NCBI GenBank assembly: GCA_904063045.1
Contig: CAJFCJ010000005.1
Location: forward strand, 837,167 to 901,166
Length of the DNA stretch: 64,000 nt
Source of the DNA: Dimorphilus gyrociliatus
Lineage: Eukaryota > Annelida > Polychaeta > Dinophilidae
Reading direction: 5' to 3'
Below, one piece after another: positions 34,567 to 49,500 of this stretch. Position 1 is the stretch's first letter; each line of letters starts with the position of its first letter. Below the pieces are notes generated by a model. The model was given only the letters and a program-made list of their open reading frames with translations. It was not told where the DNA came from and did no database searches. The translations under genes were made by a program, and so were the position numbers.

Positions 34567-37500
34567 ATGGGAAACTTCCAAAACTTCATTTTCCTCATTT
34601 TACTACTATCGACTACTTTAATACAATGTCAGGATGATTCAATACCCTTAGAAGAACTACCAGGAAAAATAGAGCCATGTGACGAAGACACAAACACCAC
34701 TAACAGTGGAGAAAAAACAACAACTTCAACTTTTAATGGAGAACAAGAAACAACAACATCTGGTGGAGAGGGAACTACTTCATCAAATGAAGAACAGAAA
34801 TTTTCCACTCCCTCGCCTGGTGAACAAGAAACGACCTCATCTAGTGAAGGAACAGAAAAATCAACTTCTGGTACACAAGGAACAACTTCATCAAGTGAAG
34901 GACAAGAATTGACTACACCTTCATCTGGTGGAAAGGGAACAACATCATCCAGTGAAGAACAAGGATTTACTACTCCTTCATCAGGTGGACAAGAGACAAC
35001 TTCGTCTAGTGAAGGACAAGGATTTACTACTCCTTCATCAGGTGGACAAGAAACAACTTCATCTACCGAAGGACAAGAATTGACTACTCCTTCGTCAGGT
35101 GGACAGGGAACAACATCATCCAATGAAGGACAAGAATTCACTACACCTTCGTCAGGTGGACAAGGAACAACATCATCCAGTGAAGGACAAGAATTGACTA
35201 CACCTTCGTCAGGTGGAGAAGGAACAACATCATCCAGTGAAGAACAAGGATTTACTACTCCTTCATCAGGTGGACAAGAGACAACTTCGTCTAGTGAAGG
35301 ACAAGGATTGACTACTCCTTCATCAGGTGGACAAGGAACAACTTCATCTGGTGAAGGACAAGAATTGACTACTCCTTCGTCAGGTGGACAAGGAACAACA
35401 TCATCCAGTGAAGGACAAGAATTGACTACACCTTCGTCAGGTGGAGAAGGAACAACATCATCCAGTGAAGAACAAGGATTTACTACTCCTTCATCAGGTG
35501 GACAAGAGACAACTTCGTCTAGTGAAGGACAAGGATTGACTACTCCTTCATCAGGTGGACAAGGAACAACTTCATCTGGTGAAGGACAAGAATTGACTAC
35601 TCCTTCGTCAGGTGGACAAGGAACAACATCATCCAGTGAAGGACAAGAATTGACTACACCTTCGTCAGGTGGAGAAGGAACAACATCATCCAGTGAAGAA
35701 CAAGGATTTACTACTCCTTCATCAGGTGGACAAGAGACAAATTCGTCTAGTGAAGGACAAGGATTGACTACTCCTTCATCAGGTGGACAAGGAACAACTT
35801 CATCTGGTGAAGGACAAGAATTGACTACTCCTTCGTCAGGTGGACAAGGAACAACATCATCCAGTGAAGGACAAGAATTGACTACACCTTCGTCAGGTGG
35901 AGAAGGAACAACATCATCCAGTGAAGAACAAGGATTTACTACTCCTTCATCAGGTGGACAAGAGACAACTTCGTCTAGTGAAGGACAAGGATTGACTACT
36001 CCTTCATCAGGTGGACAAGGAACAACTTCATCTGGTGAAGGACAAGAATTGACTACTCCTTCGTCAGGTGGACAAGGAACAACATCATCCAGTGAAGGAC
36101 AAGAATTGACTACACCTTCGTCAGGTGGAGAAGGAACAACATCATCCAGTGAAGAACAAGGATTTACTACTCCTTCATCAGGTGGACAAGAGACAAATTC
36201 GTCTAGTGAAGGACAAGGATTGACTACTCCTTCATCAGGTGGACAGGGAACAACTTCATCTGGTGAAGGACAAGAATTGACTACTCCTTCGTCAGGTGGA
36301 GAAGGAACAACATCATCCAGTGAAGGACAAGAATTGACTACTCCTTCGTCAGGTGGAGAAGGAACAACATCATCCAGTGAAGAACAAGGATTTACTACTC
36401 CTTCATCAGGTGGACAAGAGACAACTTCGTCTAGTGAAGGACAAGGATTGACTACTCCTTCATCAGGTGGACAGGGAACAACTTCATCTGGTGAAGGACA
36501 AGAATTGACTACTCCTTCGTCAGGTGGACAAGGAACAACATCATCCAGTGAAGAACAAGGATTTACTACTCCTTCGTCAGGTGGACAAGAGACAACTTCG
36601 TCTAGTGAAGGACAAGGATTGACTACTCCTTCATCAGGTGGACAGGGAACAACTTCATCTGGTGAAGGACAAGAATTGACTACTCCTTCGTCAGGTGGAC
36701 AAGGAACAACATCATCCAGTGAAGAACAAGGATTTACTACTCCTTCATCAGGTGGACAAGAGACAACTTCGTCTAGTGAAGGACAAGGATTGACTACTCC
36801 TTCATCAGGTGGACAGGGAACAACTTCATCTGGTGAAGGACAAGAATTGACTACTCCTTCGTCAGGTGGAGAAGGAACAACATCATCCAATGAAGGACAA
36901 GAATTGACTACACCTTCGTCAGGTGGAGAAGGAACAACATCATCTGGTGAAGGACAAGAATTGACTACTCCTTCGTCAGGTGGACAAGGAACAACATCAT
37001 CCAATGAAGGACAAGAATTGACTACACCTTCGTCAGGTGGAGAAGGAACAACATCATCTGGTGAAGGACAAGAATTGACTACACCTTCGTCAGGTGGAGA
37101 AGGAACAACATCATCTGGTGAAGGACAAGAATTGACTACACCTTCGTCAGGTGGAGAAGGAACAACATCATCCAATGAAGGACAAGAATTGACTACACCT
37201 TCGTCAGGTGGAGAAGGAACAACTTCATCTGGTGAAGGACAAGAATTGACTACTCCTTCGTCAGGTGGACAAGAGACAACTTCGTCTAGTGAAGGACAAG
37301 GATTGACTACTCCTTCATCAGGTGGACAGGGAACAACTTCATCTGGTGAAGGACAAGAATTGACTACACCTTCGTCAGGTGGACAAGGAACAACATCATC
37401 CAGTGAAGAGCAAGGATTTACTACTGCTTCGTCAGGTGGACAAGGAACAACATCATCCAATGAAGGACAAGGATTGACTACTCCTTTGTCAGGTGGAGAA

Positions 37501-40500
37501 GGAACAACTTCATCCAATGAAGGACAAGAATTTACTACCCCCTCAAACAGTGAACAGGGAACAACATCATCTAGTGAAGGACAAGAATTGACTACTGGCG
37601 GACAAGGCATAACCTCTACTGAAGGTGAAGCAGCAATTACCACAGGTGTTAATTCGACAACAACTGAAGAAATTCTAGGTATGAACTTCATAAAATTGAA
37701 GAGTTTTCATAGTTCAGAATAGATTTAACTTTGAAATTTTTTAAATAAGAATGTAGAAACTTTACGGAATATCCTGACCGTTTCCTCAGGGGATACACTA
37801 TTAAACAACACCATAGAAGTACGATAGAAGATTGCAAAGAGCTGTGTGCTGTTGATGATAACTGCAAGTAAGTAAAAATTTTCTTGAAATGATGTAATCT
37901 TTTTTTATAATAATTAGAATAATTTAATGGAGAAGAGTGAAATTAGGAGATATTTGTTATACTTTATTAAATTAGCTTTCCTTTACTAATAGTTTTGGTA
38001 GTTAAAGTAAACTAATGATGCCTTTTGCTTTTTATTTGTGAAACAGGGCAGTATCGTTTTATATTCCAGGAAAGTCTTGTTATCTTCACAGTGAATCCAA
38101 ATTTACAGCGGCAAAAAGTTTCTGGTTTTTTGAAAATTATATTTATTTTCACAAATCATGTAACTTTGACGACGGTAAGAAACAGTTAATTAACTTTAAC
38201 AGTTACAATAGTTTCTTGCTATTTCTTATCTTTTCTAAAAAGTTTGCCAAACTATGGATGTATACGAACAAAGATATTTTACTACAACAAATTTAGCGGT
38301 AAAATCCGGCCAAACTATTGACAGTTGTAAACAAATGTGTATTGATACAAAGAGCTGCAAGTGAGTGTTTTAAACTCTAAACATTGTAATAATCTTAACT
38401 GTTTCAACTGCAATTCTCTTTCAGATCAGCAACATACTATAAGAACAATAAATATTGTTACCTATTCAAAGAGTCAAAAGATACAATGCCAAATAGATAT
38501 TTAATCAACTTGAATGCCGTTTACATGCAAAGATCGTGTGAAAATGAGACAAGTATGTAGTTTTAATAACTTTAAATAATTCTATAAAGATAAATATCTC
38601 ATAAATTATTCATTTAAAAACAGGATGCGAAGGATTTGATCAACATACAGATAGATATTATTCTGGCAATTTTAGAACATATGTTAAAGGTGTCACACTA
38701 GACGTTTGTAAAAGGATTTGCGGAGAAGACAACACTTGCCAGTAAATTTTTAAAAAACGTTTTAGATTTGTTTAACAATCTAATTGAAATGATTCCGACA
38801 GATCTGTCAACTATTACACAAGTGGAAAGTTTTGCTATATCAATAATGGAATAGCTGTTCAAAAACCAGAAAAATATAAAGTAAGCAAAGGAAAAATCTA
38901 TTTACAGAAAAATTGTGGACCGAAAAATGAACGCAGTAGGTTTCCTCAAGACAAAGCCATTTCAATTGAAAGTATATATTCAGATAATAATCTATCCGTT
39001 TCTCCTCATCTACAGATTGTACGTATACCGAATACAAGGATAGAAAGCTTAATAGCTTTAATATTGGGTTTGTTAGCGGAAAGACATTGGAAGATTGTCG
39101 GAAATTATGCGAGAATGACGTAGTGAATAGATGCAAGTTTGTGTCGAAGATATTCTATACGTCATTTAATGTTTTTAATAATTTCCCTTAAAATTTTTAT
39201 ATTATAGATCTGTAAGCTTTAGAACATCAAATGGAAATTGTTATTTACACTACGAATCTAAAGATACAAAGCCAAACAATTATAAAACAGCAACAAAACA
39301 CATTTACGTTCAAATAACGTGTAAACAGGAAGAACGTAAGACAATTAAGATATTTTAGATATTATTGACAAACCTTATCGTATTGAACTATGTATACACT
39401 ATCATTTACAGGTTGTGAAAATATTATTGAGTACCAAAGTAGATACTTAGCTTCGCACTATTCCAATTATATTGGTCAACAAACTCTGGAAAGTTGTAAG
39501 ACATTGTGCAAAGAAGATACATTTTGCAAGTAAGTGATTAATCCCCTCCTATTATCATTCCTTGATTCTTTAATTCTTCTTCTTTCATCTTCTTTCCATT
39601 TGATTTTTCTTTTACTAGATCTGCTAATTATTATTCATATAATAAATACTGCTATTTGAATTACGAAACTAAGGATACGAAACCTAACTATTATAGAGCC
39701 TATAATAGAATAACTTATTTACATAAAGATTGTAATGAAGAGAAAAGTCAGTAGCCTAGTTTTATCTTAACAAAATCAAAAGATTGCCTTTTCAAAAATA
39801 GATTGTACTGAATTGATTGAATATCAAGATCGATATTTCTCTGGCTATCGCATTTCTACACTTGGACAACAAACATTGAATAGTTGTAAAGAAATGTGCG
39901 CAAAAGATAAAGAGTGCAAGTATGTAATTAATTGAAAATTTTGGCTATTTGAGAAAGAGAAGGGAAGAGAGAGGCCGATTGATTAATAAAAAATAGCCAG
40001 ACATGTTAAATAATTTTCAATTAAAATGCCTTCGTCGTTTTACAGAGCAGCGACCTTTTACATTCCGAGCAAGTACTGCTATCTTCATAGAGAATCGAAG
40101 AGTACAAAGCCAAATAATTTGTGGTATTATAAAAATTACGTCTACATGCATAAGTCTTGCGATAAAGAAGAAGGTAGGAAACAATTGGCAAAAAATAACA
40201 TTTTGTAATAACCTACTTTTTAATTTCGTATCGTTTCTGAAAGTTTGCGAAAATATGGATGAATTTGAAAATAGATATATAAGTGGAAATTTAATAGCAT
40301 ATATAGGACGACAAACTATTGACAGTTGTAAAAAATTGTGTACTGATGACCAGAAGTGCAAGTAAGCTCTTTAAAACTCGAAATATTCTCTCCTATTATG
40401 AATTCATGTACACATACATTAATCTTATCCTTATCTATCTTATTCAGATCAGCAACCTACTACAATAACAATAAATATTGTTACCTTCACAAAGAGTCAA

Positions 40501-43500
40501 AAAATACTGTACCAGAAAATAATTATCTATTGAGTGTGAATACAGTCTATTTACATAAATCATGCGAAAATGAGACAAGTACGTACTTTTAAAAGTCTAT
40601 TTACACTTTTACAAAGATCAATTCGAAAACAGGATGCGAAGAATTCGACGAATATCCAAATAGATATTTTCAAGGAACTTATGGAAGATATCTTAATGGC
40701 CAAACATTAGAAAGTTGTAAAAAGATTTGTGGAGAAGATAACACTTGCCAGTAAGTTTTTTCAACTCTTTCTTTTTGTCTATTAATGAATTAATTTTGTA
40801 ATTAAAAATTAACTCAACAGATCCGCCAACTTTGATAAAAATCGTAAAACGTGTTATATCAATAGAGAATTAATTAGTGAAAAGCCAAACAAATTCCTGA
40901 TATCAACTAGCTATGTGTTTTTAAAGAAAAACTGTGGACCGAAACCCAAACACAGTATAATACTCTACTTTTACATTCAATAGCTAATGAGTACATGGTT
41001 TTAATATATTGTTTATCTACCATGCAGATTGTACATTCACAAACTTTAGCAATAGACTACTTAATAGCTATAATATTGGATCAATAGCTGGTCAAACATT
41101 AGAAAGTTGTAAGAAAACATGCGAAGATGATTTAGCGAATAGATGCAAGTTTGTGTTTTATACTAATATATATTAATATCTTTAATTCGTTCAAGTTTCA
41201 TACTTTCCCTCATACTTTGCCTTTTAGATCTGTAAGTATTTTAAAAAGAAGTGGACACTGCTACTTCCATTACGAATCTAAAGATACTAAACCAAACAAT
41301 TATAAAACATCAAATGGCTATAATTATCTTCACAAAACATGCGAAGAGGAAGATGGTAAGGCGTTGATTATTATTTTCATTTAATTTAGAGGATATTCCA
41401 TATTTTAATAAACACAAACAAACAATACTTTTACAGCTTGTAAACAACTTGTTGAATATCCAGATAGATACTTAACTTCTTTCTATTCTAATTATATTAG
41501 TCAACAAACACTGGAAAGTTGTAAGAACATATGTAGAGATGATACATTATGCAAGTAAGTCTTTATTGTTTTATCGTTTATTGTTTTATCGCTCTCTTTT
41601 AAATTTTATCAACAGATCGGCTAATTACTATTCGTATAATAAATACTGTTATTTAAATTACGAAACCAAGGATACGAAACCAAACTATTTTAAAGCCTAT
41701 AACAAAATAATTTACTTACACAAAACATGCGAACCTAACAATGGTTAACATTGGTCTTTCCATTCAATTTTGTTACAATAACAATAGATATTTTTTTTAG
41801 CTTGTATGAACTTTACATTATACTCTCAACGACGTTTAAATGGATACTATTGGACATATATTGGCCAACAAACGCAGGAAAAATGTCAAAAAATGTGCGG
41901 ATTAGATGAAACCTGCAAGTTAGTCTTATCATATTTATAAATATAGTTTTATTTTTAAAAAGCAAACATCTGCAAATAGGGCTGCAAGCTTTAACTCTCG
42001 AAATAATTATTGTTATCTACATAAAGAATCTAAATCTACTAAGCCACGTTCTTATATAACTGCTACTGGATGGACCTATTTACATAAGCAATGCGAAGAT
42101 GTTGAACAAAATCGTTTGTTGTTTCTAAACAATTCGATCACATTAAACTCTCTTTGGTTATTATCTTTCCAGAATGTGAATTTGTTCGTTTCCCAACAAG
42201 GTATTTAGTGTCTAATGATAGATCAACTCTGGCACGGCAAACTGAAGAGTCTTGCGTAAAAGCATGCAGGGAAGATGACGTTTACAATTGCTCGTATATA
42301 TCATTTGTTCATAGTTTTAGATACATTTAATCACGTGATATATTTAAAGATCCGTTGACTTTAACACCGCGAACAAATATTGCTATTTAAACAAAGGAAA
42401 TAAAGACACAAAACCAGCAAGTTTCAGATATGCCGATGGCTGGGTATATTATCAAAGACTTTGCAAAAAAGAAAGTATGTTTGAACCAATAACTTTCACA
42501 CTTTACTAAGTATTTTTAAATTGAAGATATAACAAGCTGCACACGTTATGATGCTTATCCAAAAAGAACAATAACAGCTTACACACTGGCAACAGCAACG
42601 AAATATACAATTGAAATGTGTGCCAATCTATGTAACAGAGACGTCAAATGCTTGTATGTGTAATTTTGTCCCCCTATACAAAGACAAACAAACAAAACTA
42701 ATATTTAATATTAACTAATCAACAAATTTCAGATCATTTGATTTCGTAAACAAGACAAAGACATGTTACCTTAAATCAGAATCAAAAGATACAAAGTACA
42801 ATTACTTCAAAGCAAATATTAACTATATTCATTATCATAAAAATTGTGAAGAAGAGACAAGTAAGAAACAGTCATGTTTTCAGTGAAGATTTCCATAACT
42901 TCTTCTATCATTTCAGAATGTACCGATATCCAAGAATCGCCTTCGAGATATATGAATGCCTACATACATACTTCAGTAGTAACAGATAGTTTAGAAGAAT
43001 GTAAACAACTTTGTGCTCAAGATCGAAACTGCTCGTAAGCATTAGATTCATTTATATATTTTCCAAAAATTTTCTCCTTTAACACGAAGTTTATCATCTT
43101 TCTTACTAGTGCCGGATATTTTGTCAAGTCTTCCAAATCTTGTTCAATAAGTCTTTACAACAAATATGATAAACCAGCCTACTGGAAACTGGCCGCGGGA
43201 TATATATATATTCATAAGAATTGCTCTGTTCAACCAAAAGAAGGTCAGATATTTCTATACAGTTCATATTTAACAAGATAAAGTTAGTAACTATGAAAAG
43301 TTCAATTAAAAGTAACAAATGCACAGATTGCAAATTTGATGAGTATCCGAGAAGATACCTCAGAGGATATGACAGCGGAAGTGTTAAAGTTGAAAGTAAA
43401 GATGATTGTTGGAAAATATGCGAACAGGATGATATTAAACATTGCAAGTCAGTTAATTTCTTCAAATGTTGCTATTTTTCGCTTATTTAACATTTACAAA

Positions 43501-46500
43501 CATTCTCTTGAAATTTAAAGAGCCGCTGATTTCAATGGAAACAACAATATGTGTTATCTAAATTCTGGTACAAAGGATACATACAAAACTGCATTTTTAA
43601 TTGCCAATAAATGGTCATATTTCCAGAAAAACTGTGGAGAAAAGCAAGGTAACGTTATTCTTTTATTAAACACTACAAGATTAAAGCGTTATCAATATTT
43701 ACTCAGGATGTGGACAATTTGAAACATTCCCCATGAGATACTTGAATGGTTTTGACCAAGCGTCAATATCGGGAATAACAAAAGAAGAATGCGAAAAAAT
43801 GTGTGCACCAGATAAAAATTGCTTGTAAGTAATCTGAAAAAAGTCAACATCAATTCAATCTTTTCAAAAAATCATGACAACAAATTTAGATCATTTGACT
43901 ACAACATTCCATCCAAATATTGTTATTTGAACCTTGAAACGAAAGATACAAAATATTCATCCTACATTGCAAACAAAAACTTTGAATATAATCATAAAAT
44001 ATGCAAAAACGAAACAAGTAATTTATTAAACACAAACAAAATATCAAATTGAATAATCAATCATTTCTTCCTATTCTTTCAAAAAGGATGCGAACAATTC
44101 GAAACATTCAAAAACAGATATTTATATTTAAATGACTTGACAAATGTTGTCACTTCAACAGCAGATCAATGTCAACAACTTTGTGCTAAAGATAAAAAAT
44201 GCCCGTAAGTTTTCAGTTCCCTAATCAGAAATTAATCTACAAAGTTTCTTGTCAAAAGTTCCGTCGATTATTATATTCCTTCGAAAACCTGTTACATTAA
44301 TCTGAAATCGAAAGAAACGGCCAGGAAATCATATTTGGCAAACACAAACTACATTTATCTTCATAAATCTTGTAAAAATGAAGAAAGTAATATTATTTAA
44401 AAAATCAAACGCTTTACTGACTAATTTATGACATTTATATCCAGGATGCGAGAAAATATTGGAATACGAAAACAGATATTTGAATGGTTTCCAATTGACA
44501 AATGTTGGAAAACAAACTCTGGAATCTTGTAAACAAATGTGTATAAAAGATAAAGATTGCAAGTTTGTGATCCGAAAAGTCTTTATGTTTTCATTTTATA
44601 ACGAATTGAAATTTTGAACAGATCAGCTGATTTTAACACTGCAAATAAGTATTGTTATATAAGAACTGAAACGAAAGATTCAAAGCCGACTTCATATTTG
44701 GCGTCCTCTTCTTATATTCATTTAGAAAATAATTGCGAAGTTGAAGAAAGCAAGTTTTTCAACTAAACTCTTCTGTTACTTAACATATATTGAAATTTGC
44801 ATTTACAGGATGTGAAAAGTTTCAACATTTTACACAAAGACGAATGAATGGTTATTCACGAACCAACTTGTTGGTGAAGGATTTTGAAGAATGTAAGAAA
44901 TTATGTGCTGAAGATAAGAATTGCCCGTAAGTTCTTTATTCATTTGATTGTTTTCTCTATTTGACCAGTTTCCATTTGACTCTTTAATTACAGTGCAGCT
45001 GGATTTAATAATGCAAATAAATATTGCTACTTGTACTATGAAACGAGATACACGAAGCCTTCTGCATACATCATTACTGCCAGCTGGGAATATATTCATA
45101 AGAACTGTAATGAAACTGTAAAAGATAGTGAGTAGCATTATATTGTTCCTATTGAGTTAGTATATTAATTACACGAAAAACCAGATTGCACGTCGGAGAG
45201 ACATTTAACAAGATATTTGAGAGGAAATGACATAACATATGTCGCTGGACAAACTGAAGAATCATGTAGAAAATTATGTGAAGAAGACGATGTCACTCAT
45301 TGCAAGTGGGTGTTGACTTCGTTTAAAATTGATATATTCTAATCATTGTCAATTATCTTTTACTACTAAAAATCACTTTACAATTTTAATGTGGTTTAGA
45401 TCTGCCGATTACAACTCTAACAATAAATACTGTTACTTGAATAAAGAAACGAAAGAATCGAAATCCTCTGATTATCTCTATGCGAATGGATATGTTTATC
45501 TCGAAAGAACATGCAAGCCATCTGGTAACTTAATTCTTTTTGATTTCTACAGTTTTTTCAATGTATTACTTTTGACAAATCAGTCTATCCTGGATGCAAA
45601 AAGTATGATTCGTATCCAAGAAGATATATCACAGCTTATAATATAGTTTCGGCAACCAAATACACATTGGCAATGTGTATGGATCTCTGTAATAAAGATG
45701 AGAAATGCTTGTAAGTGACAATTATCATTTCTTTACATCATTCTCAACAGCAATTGTTGTTTATAGATCATTTGATTTCTACAATAAAACAATGACATGC
45801 AACATAAAATCTGAATCGAAAGATACAAAGTACAGTTACTTTAAAACCGATGCCAATTCTGTTCATTATCATAAAAATTGTGAAGCAGAGACAAGTAAGA
45901 AATAGTGATGTTTTAAGAGAAGATTTTCATAAGTTCTCCTATCATTTCAGAATGTACCGATATTCAAGAATCACCATCGAGATATTTGAGTGCTTACATA
46001 CATGCTTCGGTCGTAACGGATAGTTTAGAAGAATGTAAAGAACTTTGTGCTCAAGATCGAAACTGCTCGTAAGCTTTAATTTTAAAGATATAAAAATAGA
46101 CAATTATCCCTGTTGAATTGAAATTTTGCGTTTCAGTGCTGGATACTTCGTTAAATCTTCCAAATCGTGTTCCATAAGTCTCTTCAATAAATATGACAAA
46201 CCAGCCTATTGGAAACTAGCTGCGGGATACATCTATATTCATAAGAATTGCTCAGTTCAACCAAAAGATGGTGAGTAAAATATTTTTTTGGCAATGATGG
46301 AATGTTTTTTTTTCCTGCGAGGTAGTGCACCAAGAAGTGATAATATCTTTCATAAATTGATATAGTTTTAAAGTATCTTTGGAAATTTTTTGTTCAATGC
46401 GTCTTAAGGTTTTCAAAGGCTTGTCAAATCGCCATGTTAAATTTAGATCATAGATTAGGTGGTATAGTTTTCAAAGTTGATTTTTTTGGTCGATGTGAAA

Positions 46501-49500
46501 GATATGGTGTGATATTTTTCTTTGAATTTTTTGATATTTCTCTGATGAAGAAACGATAGGCTTTTAAAGTCCATGTTGAACCAGTAGGAAGCGTAATGTA
46601 ACGATTTTATAAATATCGAGAAGAGTGTAATGTTCTTATATATTGAACTTTATATTGAAATAGACAACAATATAAAGAAAGAAATTGTTTTTTGTTAATG
46701 AAAACAATATCTATTTAAAAAAAAGATGGAAATGTAAAAAAGTTTATAGAACATTTACTGAGTTTAGTAGTAGACAATTTGATTCTTAAAATCGAGGTGG
46801 TATTGATATATACTGTATATATATCACTCACTATATACATATACTGTCAAGTTACCATGAAAAACTTTCGAGAAGAACGGATGACATTGTTGAAATTCAA
46901 TTGAAAATAATTTGTACAATCATATCTCTTCTCTTGTGGATATACTATACAGTACTATACGCTCAAAAATACCCATATTAAATATATGCAAAAAAGGAAC
47001 AACACAAACAGAACTTGAGTAAAGAGAAAAGTAAATATGACAAAACACTTGCAATGTTTATCACTTTCTAATAAGAAAACAATTTATCATTTTCATTATC
47101 AATGATAGATTTAAAAATTTTAGGAATATTTAATCCTTTAATAATCGGAGAGAAATATTTACACTAAAAGTAAAAAAACGAAAGAAATCAATAATACATC
47201 GTCTCATCAATTAACTCTGAATTGAAGAATACAAAGGTTAATCAATATTAATATTAAAAACACCAGTAACAACTACTTGTAGATTTATCAAATCAAAACA
47301 TAACAAATCCCCAAAAATATAAACATTACATTAAAAAAAACAACTGTCACCAACTTTAATCTATCTTTTCCTAAACCCACTACAACTTTAAAATTATACA
47401 ATAGATATTCTCAAAATTCAAAACGAACACTATTAAAAGATTGAATAATTTAATGTCATCATTAAGAACATTTCCAACAACAGATTGTAAATTTGATGAA
47501 TATCCAAGAAGATATCTCAGAGGCTATGACAGCGAAAGTGTTAAAGTTGAAAGTAAAGACGAATGTTGGAAAATATGTGAACAGGATGATAATAAACATT
47601 GCCAGTAAGTTCGTCAAAAGATTGATATTTCTGCATTTTCCACAAGGAACATTACCCAATGTTCTCTTAAAATATTTCAGAGCTGCAGATTTTAATGGCA
47701 ATAATAACATGTGTTATCTAAATTCTGGTACAAAGGATACATACAAAACTGCATTTTTAATTGCCAATAAATGGTCATATTTCCAGAAAAACTGTGGAGA
47801 AAAGCAAGGTAACGTTGTTCTGTTATTAAACATTACAAGATTAAAGCGTTATCAATATTTACTCAGGATGTGGACAATTTGAAACATTCCCCATGAGATA
47901 CTTGAATGGTTTTGACCAATCTTCAATATCGGGAATAACCAAAGATCAATGTTTAGACATGTGTGCACAGGATAAAAATTGCTTGTAAGTAATCTGAAAA
48001 AACTAAACACCAATTCATTCTTTTCAAAAAATCATGACAACAAATTCAGATCATTTGACTACAACATTCCATCCAAATATTGTTATTTGAACCTTGAAAC
48101 GAAAGATACAAAATATTCATCCTACATTGCAAACAAAAACTTTGAATATAATCATAAAATATGCAAAAACGAAACAAGTAATTTATTAAACACAAACAAA
48201 ATATCAAATTGAATAATCAATCATTTCTTCCTATTCTTTCAAAAAGGATGCGAACAATTCGAAACATTCAAAAACAGATATTTATATTTAAATGACTTGA
48301 CAAATGTTGTCACTTCAACAGCAGATCAATGTCAACAACTTTGTGCTAAAGATAAAAAATGCCCGTAAGTTTTCAGTTCCCTAATCAGAAATTAATCTAC
48401 AAAGTTTCTTGTCAAAAGTTCCGTCGATTATTATATTCCTTCGAAAACCTGTTACATTAATCTGAAATCGAAAGAAACGGCCAGGAAATCATATTTGGCA
48501 AACACAAACTACATTTATCTTCATAAATCTTGTAAAAATGAAGAAAGTAATATTATTTAAAAAATCAAACGCTTTACTGACTAATTTATGACATTTATAT
48601 CCAGGATGCGAGAAAATATTGGAATACGAAAACAGATATTTGAATGGTTTCCAATTAACAAATGTTGGAAAACAAACTCTGGAATCTTGTAAACAAATGT
48701 GTATAAAAGATAAAGATTGCAAGTTTGTGATCCGAAAAGTCTTTATGTTTTCATTTTATAACGAATTGAAATTTTGAACAGATCAGCTGATTTTAACACT
48801 GCAAATAAGTATTGTTATATAAGAACTGAAACGAAAGATTCAAAGCCGACTTCATATTTGGCGTCCTCTTCTTATATTCATTTAGAAAATAATTGTGAAG
48901 TTGAAGAAAGTAAGTTTTTCAACTAAACTCTTCTGTTACTTAACAATATTGAAAATTGCATTTACAGGATGTGAAAAGTTTCAACATTTTACACAAAGAC
49001 GAATGAATGGTTATTCACGAACCAACTTGTTGGTGAAGGATTTTGAAGAATGTAAGAAATTATGTGCTGAAGATAAGAATTGCCCGTAAGTTCTTTATTC
49101 ATTTGATTGTCTTCTCTATTTGACCAGTTTCCATTTGACTCTTTAATTACAGTGCAGCCGGATTTAATAATGCAAATAAATATTGCTATTTGTACTATGA
49201 AACGAGATATACGAAGCCTTCTGCATACATCATTACTGCAGGATGGGAATATATTCATAAGAACTGTAATGAAACTGTAAAAGATAGTGAGTAGCATTAT
49301 ATTGTTCCTATTCAGTCAAAATATTGATTACACCAAAAATCAGATTGCACGTCGGAGAGACATTTAACAAGATATTTGAGAGGAAATGACATAACACATG
49401 TTGCTGGACAAACTGAAGAATCATGTAGAAAATTATGTGAAGATGATGACGTCACTCATTGCAAGTAAGTGTTTGCCTCGAAATCGTCAACTCAATAAGT

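Noticed and set aside
34629-37691. Minus-strand open frame of about 1,020 codons opposite the mucin exon
   Set aside because: It exists because the 57-bp repeat is a multiple of three and its complement has no stop. It has no signal peptide or splice context, and the plus-strand frame explains the region fully.
40017-40361. Minus-strand open frames opposite the PAN exons (also 43124-43465, 44329-44562, 48489-48722, 47462-47710)
   Set aside because: They cross the verified plus-strand exon-intron boundaries and repeat with the array, so they are shadows of the PAN exons.
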